This document shows, piece by piece, positions 5,540-9,464 of a DNA stretch of 9,464 bases. The notes under the pieces were generated by a model. That model searched no databases and was not told where the DNA came from. It saw only the letters and a list, made by a program, of their open reading frames with translations. A program made the translations under genes and the position numbers. Within the stretch, counting starts at the first letter, position 1. Every line of letters starts with the position of its first letter. Origin of the DNA: an uncultured Clostridium sp. (lineage in GTDB: Bacteria > Bacillota > Clostridia > Lachnospirales > Lachnospiraceae); NCBI GenBank assembly GCA_900540335.1, contig UQFC01000103.1, forward strand, positions 1 to 9,464, in the 5' to 3' direction.

Positions 5540-7147
5540 ATGCGAAAATACTACAGAGGTCTGTGCGGAATTCTTGCAGGATGTCTGATGGCATTTGTTC
5601 CGTCACTGAACGTCAGGGCGGAGATGCCGGGATATATCCGGGCGGCAACCTACACATCAGATGCCTGGGTAGCTAATTTCTGGAATACGGAAAGTGATCA
5701 TATGGAAGAGGAACTGGCGCAGATTGCAGCAGACGGATTTAATACCATTATTCTGGTAATCCCGTGGAGGGAGTTTCAGCCGTCCGTCATGCCTCTTACC
5801 TACAATCCTTATGCTTTTGAAAAACTGGATCAGGTGATGGAGGCGGCGCAAAAACAGGGACTTTCTGTTATGTTCCGGCTGGGTTATACCTGGGATTATT
5901 ACGAGGATGAGGGCTCGGTATACCGTTTCCGGGAGCTTTTGAGAAGCGATGCGGTGAGAAACGGCTGGCTGGCTTATGCAGAAAAGCTGTACGAGACAGG
6001 AAGCCGGTACCCTAATTTCTGCGGAGGATTTATGACCTGGGAGGACTTCTGGAATTATGCAGAGGATGCGGGAAATTTTGGAAGAAGGGATAACAGCAGA
6101 AAGGAAGCAAAGCAGATCGGATTTCAGGATTATTTAAAAGAGCGCTACACACTGAGTGAGCTGAATGAGATTTTTCAACCGGCTGTTGCATTTTCTTCTT
6201 ATGAGGAGGTGTATATTCCCGGACGCAGCGATCATGCCTATCGGTTGTTTTATGAATTTTATGATGCATATTTGTCAGAACTTCTGGCGGACACGCAAAA
6301 ATGCTTTCCGGGACTTTCCATGGAGGTGCGTTTGGACGGAGATCAGGTTCCAGATGCAGACGGAGAGGGAATGATGAGGGTCAACCATTATGATACTTTT
6401 GCGTGTGGAGATGCAGATTATACAGCTCTGATGTACAGTGTTTCCATGGGGCGGGCGGCAGGACAGACCGTTCTGGTTCATGAGGCATTTCGAACAATGG
6501 GAGAGCAGCTGGCACAGGTAAAGGCCCATAACGGCGGAAAGCCGATTATGATTGATCAGCTTCTTTATATGGATGAGACTGAGGACTTTCAATCAAATGC
6601 CAGACTTCTGGAATCTCACAGGGGATTATTTTTGATGGGGCTTCCGGAACTGCTGCATCAGTATACCAATGGCTATGGCATATGGACTTACCGGAATTAT
6701 ACCAATAATCCGGTTTATAACAGTCAGTTCGCTTTGGGAAGCCGGGGCTGGGAGGTGTCGGAGGCAGCGGTTCAGACAAGAAACGGCAGCAGTCAGATGA
6801 TGATTTTGCCAGGAGGGAAAATCAGTCAGAAAATCGGACACAGGATTGGAGGACGGAATACCCATGACAATTATGTGCGGTTTACGGCAGACAGTGACGG
6901 CCCTGTGACAGTGACCGTGTCTCTGGGAACACAGAAGCAGCAGGTTTCGGTGGATGGGGAACAACAATTCACGCTGGAATTTGGAAGAGACGGATATTAT
7001 TCTGTGGAATTTGAGGCAGACGGAGAGGTTTATCTGGACAATATTCAGGTTTACAATTTTATTCAGGACGGCCAGCTTCGTGATGTGGACGGAAGAGAGC
7101 TCAGCTGCATGGAACCGATGCGGCATCTCAATGGAGCGATGAAATAG
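5540..7147 (+). CDS. Secreted TIM-barrel glycosidase-like protein with C-terminal beta-sandwich
   Basis: I do not recognise a named family for this 535-residue protein. It begins with a signal peptide (MRKYYRGL, then a hydrophobic core, likely cut after VRA at 25-27), so it is exported. Residues 33-385 look like a clan GH-A (beta/alpha)8 barrel. Evidence is the opening ADGFNTIILVIPWREFQP (64-81), SVMFRLGYTWDYY (109-121), FMTWEDFWNY (164-173) with E168 as a candidate acid/base, SMEVRLDGDQ (260-269), and VLVHEAF (311-317) with E315 as a candidate nucleophile. Residues about 392-507 resemble a carbohydrate-binding module: YNSQFALGSRGWEVS at the start, then LPGGKISQKIG, then YLDNIQVYNF closing the fold. 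A short hydrophilic tail follows. The ATG at 5540 is preferred over 5534 or the TTG at 5519. The gene sits 30 bases after the MATE gene and is closed by a terminator. A glycan-processing role is inferred; substrate and catalytic residues are uncertain. Confidence 0.7.
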   Translation: MRKYYRGLCGILAGCLMAFVPSLNVRAEMPGYIRAATYTSDAWVANFWNTESDHMEEELAQIAADGFNTIILVIPWREFQPSVMPLTYNPYAFEKLDQVMEAAQKQGLSVMFRLGYTWDYYEDEGSVYRFRELLRSDAVRNGWLAYAEKLYETGSRYPNFCGGFMTWEDFWNYAEDAGNFGRRDNSRKEAKQIGFQDYLKERYTLSELNEIFQPAVAFSSYEEVYIPGRSDHAYRLFYEFYDAYLSELLADTQKCFPGLSMEVRLDGDQVPDADGEGMMRVNHYDTFACGDADYTALMYSVSMGRAAGQTVLVHEAFRTMGEQLAQVKAHNGGKPIMIDQLLYMDETEDFQSNARLLESHRGLFLMGLPELLHQYTNGYGIWTYRNYTNNPVYNSQFALGSRGWEVSEAAVQTRNGSSQMMILPGGKISQKIGHRIGGRNTHDNYVRFTADSDGPVTVTVSLGTQKQQVSVDGEQQFTLEFGRDGYYSVEFEADGEVYLDNIQVYNFIQDGQLRDVDGRELSCMEPMRHLNGAMK

Positions 7148-7158
7148 GGATGAAGGAG

Positions 7159-7195
7159 ACAGAGGAAGTGCAGTATTGACTTCCTCTCTGTTTTT
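7159..7195 (+). terminator. Intrinsic terminator after the secreted glycosidase-like gene
   Basis: ACAGAGGAAGT (7159-7169) pairs with ACTTCCT-CT-CTGT (7179-7191), leaving a two-base bulge and a 9-base loop, and is followed directly by TTTT. It starts 12 bases after the stop codon. Its loop and 3' arm double as the promoter of the next operon. Confidence 0.75.
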
Positions 7196-7203
7196 GTTAT
7201 AAT
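7176..7203 (+). promoter_or_regulatory. Strong sigma-A promoter of the gntR-mcsA-mcsB-clpC operon
   Basis: TTGACT (7176-7181) and a consensus TATAAT (7198-7203) are 16 bases apart, with an extended -10 TG at 7195-7196. Transcription would start near 7210. The element overlaps the terminator of the upstream gene and, at the -10, the first TTGTTATA operator half-site. Confidence 0.85.
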
Positions 7204-7227
7204 GTTGTTATAGCATTTGTATAACAA
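7194..7227. promoter_or_regulatory. Operator with three TTGTTATA half-sites, probable GntR autoregulation
   Basis: TTGTTATA occurs at 7194-7201 and again at 7205-7212, one helical turn apart. Its exact complement TATAACAA lies at 7220-7227. The second and third copies form a 23-bp palindrome with a 7-base centre across the predicted transcription start, while the first overlaps the -10 box. Binding would block the promoter. The likely ligand is the GntR protein encoded immediately downstream; YtrA-type regulators commonly repress their own operon. Confidence 0.7.
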
Positions 7228-7250
7228 AGAAGAGGAAAGACGGTGAAGGT

Positions 7251-7634
7251 ATGGTCATAAAAATTGATTTTGAAAGCGAAGAAGCCATCTATGTTCAGCT
7301 GAAGAATCAGATTATTCTCGGGATTGCCACAGACCGGATTCGGGAGGGGGATTCTCTTCCGTCGGTCCGCCAGCTTGCTGACAACATCGGGATAAATATG
7401 CATACAGTAAATAAAGCCTATTCGGTGCTGCGTCAGGAGGGATTTATTAAGCTGGATCGCAGGAAAGGGGCAGTTATTGCGCTGGATGTGAATAAGCTGG
7501 AGGCTCTTGAGGCGCTGCAAAGAGAACTGGCAGTGATTCTGGCCAGAAGCCTGTGCAAGAATATCAGCCGCGGGGAAGTGCATCAGATGGTAGATGATAT
7601 TTATGATTACTATACCAGAAAATGCGAAGAATAG
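7251..7634 (+). CDS. GntR-family (YtrA-type) transcriptional regulator
   Basis: This 127-residue DNA-binding protein has the short YtrA layout. A winged helix-turn-helix covers about residues 10-78, with the family signatures EAIYVQLKNQI (11-21), SLPSVRQLADNIGINMHTVN (35-54) and AYSVLRQEGFI (56-66). Only a short helical tail (79-127) follows, probably for dimerisation, with no large ligand-binding domain. It lies first in the operon, just below a promoter carrying TTGTTATA repeats, so autorepression is likely. The ATG at 7251 matches the usual family N-terminus; the ribosome-binding site is weak (GAGG 7232-7235, or AAGG placed very close). Downstream by 23 bases are mcsA, mcsB and clpC, so this gene sits where Bacillus places ctsR. 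In Bacillus subtilis YtrA represses ABC-transporter genes and responds to cell-envelope antibiotics; whether this one controls protein quality control is inference. Confidence 0.93.
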   Translation: MVIKIDFESEEAIYVQLKNQIILGIATDRIREGDSLPSVRQLADNIGINMHTVNKAYSVLRQEGFIKLDRRKGAVIALDVNKLEALEALQRELAVILARSLCKNISRGEVHQMVDDIYDYYTRKCEE

Positions 7635-7646
7635 AAGAAAACGGAT

Positions 7647-7651
7647 GGAGG
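7647..7651 (+). promoter_or_regulatory. Ribosome-binding site setting the mcsA start
   Basis: GGAGG lies 6 bases before the ATG at 7658. It supports that start over the ATG at 7622, which would overlap the end of the GntR gene and add twelve residues that McsA proteins lack. Confidence 0.85.
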
Positions 7652-7657
7652 ATTGCC

Positions 7658-8236
7658 ATGTTATGTGAACGCTGTAAAATCAGAGAGGCTAATATCCAAT
7701 ATACCGAGATTGTAAACGGTGTCAGAAAAGAACATAATTTCTGCGCCCAGTGTGCCCGGGAACTGGATTTTGGTCCCTATTCCGCAATCTTTGACAGTGA
7801 CTTCCCTCTGGGCAAGCTGCTGTCAGGGCTTCTGGGTCTGAATGAAGGAGAACAGGAAACCAGTTCCTGTCAGGTGGCCTGTCCTACCTGCGGACTCAGC
7901 TATGAAGATTTTGTAAAAAACAGCCGGTTCGGATGTCCGGACTGTTATGGTGTGTTTGATTTGTTGATCAGTGATAATATTAAGCAGCTTCAGGGAAGCG
8001 ATGCCCATAAGGGAAAACATCCCAAATATCACAGGCAGGAGTCGGAAACTTCCGGAGAGTTTGGAGGCGAAGCTGCCGCCCAGCCGGGAACTGTTTTTCA
8101 GGAAGCGGATACAGTTCAGGAACAGATTCGTATTCTGGAGGCAAGAAGGCAGGAGGCTGTGCGGAGAGAGGATTATGAAACAGCCGCTCTTTGCCGTGAC
8201 AAGATCAAAGCATTGAGAGAGGAAAACGGAGAATGA
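7658..8236 (+). CDS. mcsA: McsA, zinc-binding activator/adaptor of McsB
   Basis: This 192-residue cytosolic protein matches McsA, which in Bacillus binds and activates the arginine kinase McsB and helps deliver clients to ClpC. It begins MLCERC with a first zinc site (C3, C6, C29, C32; NFCAQCARE), then the conserved LLSGLLGL stretch (54-61). A second zinc site follows (C75, C78, C93, C96; ACPTCG and FGCPDCYGVF), with an extra Cys at 71. HKGKHPKY (117-124) matches the family HxGKxPKR segment. A hydrophilic linker leads to a C-terminal UVR motif (about 155-189: QIRILEARR...REDYETAALCRDKIKAL), the helical hairpin also found in UvrB, UvrC and ClpC. All zinc ligands are present, so the protein looks intact. 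Its stop overlaps the mcsB start (ATGATGA), implying coupled translation. The start at 7658 is set by GGAGG six bases upstream. Confidence 0.93.
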   Translation: MLCERCKIREANIQYTEIVNGVRKEHNFCAQCARELDFGPYSAIFDSDFPLGKLLSGLLGLNEGEQETSSCQVACPTCGLSYEDFVKNSRFGCPDCYGVFDLLISDNIKQLQGSDAHKGKHPKYHRQESETSGEFGGEAAAQPGTVFQEADTVQEQIRILEARRQEAVRREDYETAALCRDKIKALREENGE

Positions 8237-9267
8237 TGAAGTGGTATGAACGGGTGGATCGAGAGAGGCCTGCTGTTATCAGCAGCAGGATCCGGCTGGT
8301 CCGCAACTGGAATCAATATGTCTTTCCGTCACGCCTGACTCCGGACGCAGGAGAAGAGATGATCCGTCAGCTGAAATACGGACTGCGGGAGCTGGGAACA
8401 GCAGACGGCAGAGATTATGAATATGAGGATCTGCAGAAGCTAAGCGAGCTGGATAAAAAGGCCCTGCGAGAGAGAAGAGTGATTAACTCTACTATTGCCG
8501 CAAAAAAAGCGCCGGCAGGATTGATTCTGTCTGAGGAGGAGGATGCGGGAATTGTGCTCAACGGCACAGATCACATCCGAATTCAGCTCCTTTCTGCGGG
8601 AATGCATCTGGAGGAGCTTTGGAAGCAGGCAGATCGAATTGATGATTTTATTAATGAAAAATTTGAGTATGCATTTGATGAAAAATACGGATATCTGACC
8701 TCGTTTCCCACCAATATGGGAACGGGACTGCGGGCTTCGGTGATTCTTCATCTGCCCTCTCTTTCCATGGGAAAAAAATTCCATGGGCTTACCTCGGAGA
8801 TGAGCCGGTTTGGAGCTTCTGTCCGGAGCGTCTATGGGGATGAGAATGAGAATTACGGAGCTCTCTATGAGGTGAACAATCAGAAAACGCTGGGAATCAG
8901 TGAAAAGGAAATTCTGGATCTGGTAACCAGGGTGGCGCTCCAGTTAAGCGCTCAGGAGACGCAGGTAAGGAAGATGGCCATGGAAAAACATGGTCTGGAA
9001 TGTGCAGATGAAGCATATAAATCCTATGGCGTTTTGAAATATGCAAGGCGGCTTTCCTATAAAGACGCCATGACATTTCTTTCTCAGCTGATGTCGGGAC
9101 TGGATGACGGAATTCTGGAAACGAAGGAGCCATGTGCAGTATACCGGCTGATGCTGGGCATTCAGCCGGCCAGTCTTCAGAAGCTTTCTGACCGGCCTCT
9201 GGGGAAGAATGAGCTGGATATGGCCCGGGCGGCGTACCTGCGCCGGGAGCTGCCGGAGCTGAGGTAG
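8233..9267 (+). CDS. mcsB: McsB-family protein-arginine kinase, likely catalytically divergent
   Basis: This 344-residue phosphagen-kinase-fold protein belongs to McsB, which phosphorylates arginines to mark proteins for ClpC-ClpP. Nucleotide-binding elements are kept: SSRIRLVRN (17-25), DHIRIQ with R116, GTGLRAS with R167, and R198. Key catalytic positions differ from what I recall of the Bacillus protein. LNEEDHIRIQ is here LNGTDHIRIQ (G111, T112), removing the catalytic-base Glu. TSCPTN is TSFPTN (F158), removing the conserved Cys. The C-terminal RDxxRA phosphoarginine-sensing motif is LDMARA (328-333). The loop Glu of GEGSEA is retained as E206 in GDENEN. The N-terminus is shorter than in Bacillus. 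Length is otherwise normal, with no frameshift. It starts at ATG 8233, or possibly 8236, overlapping the mcsA stop. It could be an inactive adaptor or an altered kinase; family assignment is firm, activity is not. Confidence 0.92.
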   Translation: MMKWYERVDRERPAVISSRIRLVRNWNQYVFPSRLTPDAGEEMIRQLKYGLRELGTADGRDYEYEDLQKLSELDKKALRERRVINSTIAAKKAPAGLILSEEEDAGIVLNGTDHIRIQLLSAGMHLEELWKQADRIDDFINEKFEYAFDEKYGYLTSFPTNMGTGLRASVILHLPSLSMGKKFHGLTSEMSRFGASVRSVYGDENENYGALYEVNNQKTLGISEKEILDLVTRVALQLSAQETQVRKMAMEKHGLECADEAYKSYGVLKYARRLSYKDAMTFLSQLMSGLDDGILETKEPCAVYRLMLGIQPASLQKLSDRPLGKNELDMARAAYLRRELPELR

Positions 9268-9307
9268 CAGGGATTTTTGGAATTGACAACAAGGAGGACT
9301 TATTTGC

Positions 9308-9464
9308 ATGATAGATCGATTTACAGAGCAGGCGAGGGAAGCCATTGGCATGGCTGTTGAAGCGGCAGAAGAGCTGGGTCACAGTTATGTGGGAACCGAG
9401 CATTTGCTGATTGGCCTGCTGCGGGAAAAAAGCGGTGTGGCCGCCCGTGTTCTGGAGGGCTGCG
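9308..9464 (+). CDS. clpC: ClpC, AAA+ unfoldase of the Clp protease (N-terminal part only)
   Basis: Only the first 52 codons are in view. They start MIDRFTEQAREAIGMAVEAA and continue HSYVGTEHLLIGLLRE, the first Clp N-terminal repeat of ClpC. ClpC unfolds substrates and feeds them to the ClpP peptidase; its N-domain binds adaptors such as McsB and, in Bacillus, phosphoarginine. T6 and E31 match the Bacillus T7 and E32, the latter reported in a phosphoarginine pocket, though GTEH is common to ClpC proteins generally. AAGGAGG at 9291-9297 lies 10 bases before the ATG. The gene begins 40 bases after mcsB with no terminator or promoter between, so it is the fourth gene of the operon. Identity rests on the N-terminus and context. 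Confidence 0.9.
   Translation, partial: MIDRFTEQAREAIGMAVEAAEELGHSYVGTEHLLIGLLREKSGVAARVLEGC

Noticed and set aside
7622..7657. ATG at 7622 as the mcsA start
   Set aside because: It overlaps the GntR gene and adds residues absent from the family. GGAGG precedes 7658.
9283..9288. TTGACA before clpC as a separate promoter
   Set aside because: No -10 hexamer lies 16-18 bases downstream; that interval holds the ribosome-binding site and start codon of clpC.

Overview
The window looks like a chromosomal segment of a low-to-mid GC Clostridia, most likely a member of the Lachnospiraceae. This is inferred from AAAGGAGG-type ribosome-binding sites, sigma-A promoters, the McsA-McsB-ClpC gene set, a YtrA-type GntR regulator and overall protein character. 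Base composition and codon use look even throughout. I see no insertion sequence, phage gene, tRNA, rRNA or CRISPR array, and no gene-free stretch longer than about 190 bases.

Left block (1-2795, + strand): the 3' part of a large DNA-repair gene. It fuses an endonuclease Q-like PHP nuclease plus zinc ribbon to a compact UvrD-type superfamily 1 helicase. The protein ends in a sequence matching the bacterial sliding-clamp binding motif.

Redox block (2803-3951, - strand, convergent with the helicase): a probable operon running from a small 2[4Fe-4S] ferredoxin, through a translationally coupled NapH/NosR-like membrane Fe-S protein, to a thioredoxin with a WCGPC active site. Upstream is a TATAGT -10 box without a good -35. 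A 15-bp palindrome is centred near -41, where Crp/Fnr-family activators bind at class II promoters. This suggests redox- or oxygen-responsive control.

Transport and secreted-enzyme block (4139-7147, + strand): a MATE-family exporter with its own sigma-A promoter, divergent from the redox operon. About 30 bases downstream is a secreted TIM-barrel, glycosidase-like protein with a C-terminal carbohydrate-binding-like beta-sandwich. An intrinsic terminator follows.

Protein quality-control block (7176-9464, + strand): a strong promoter overlaps that terminator and carries repeated TTGTTATA half-sites. It drives a YtrA-type GntR repressor, mcsA, mcsB and the start of clpC. A GntR regulator occupies the place where Bacillus has ctsR, and no CtsR heptad operator is visible. 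McsB lacks the catalytic Glu and Cys of the phosphagen-kinase fold and has lost the first Arg of the RDxxRA phosphoarginine-sensing motif. The operon may therefore encode a rewired Clp system whose McsB is an adaptor or pseudokinase rather than a canonical protein-arginine kinase.
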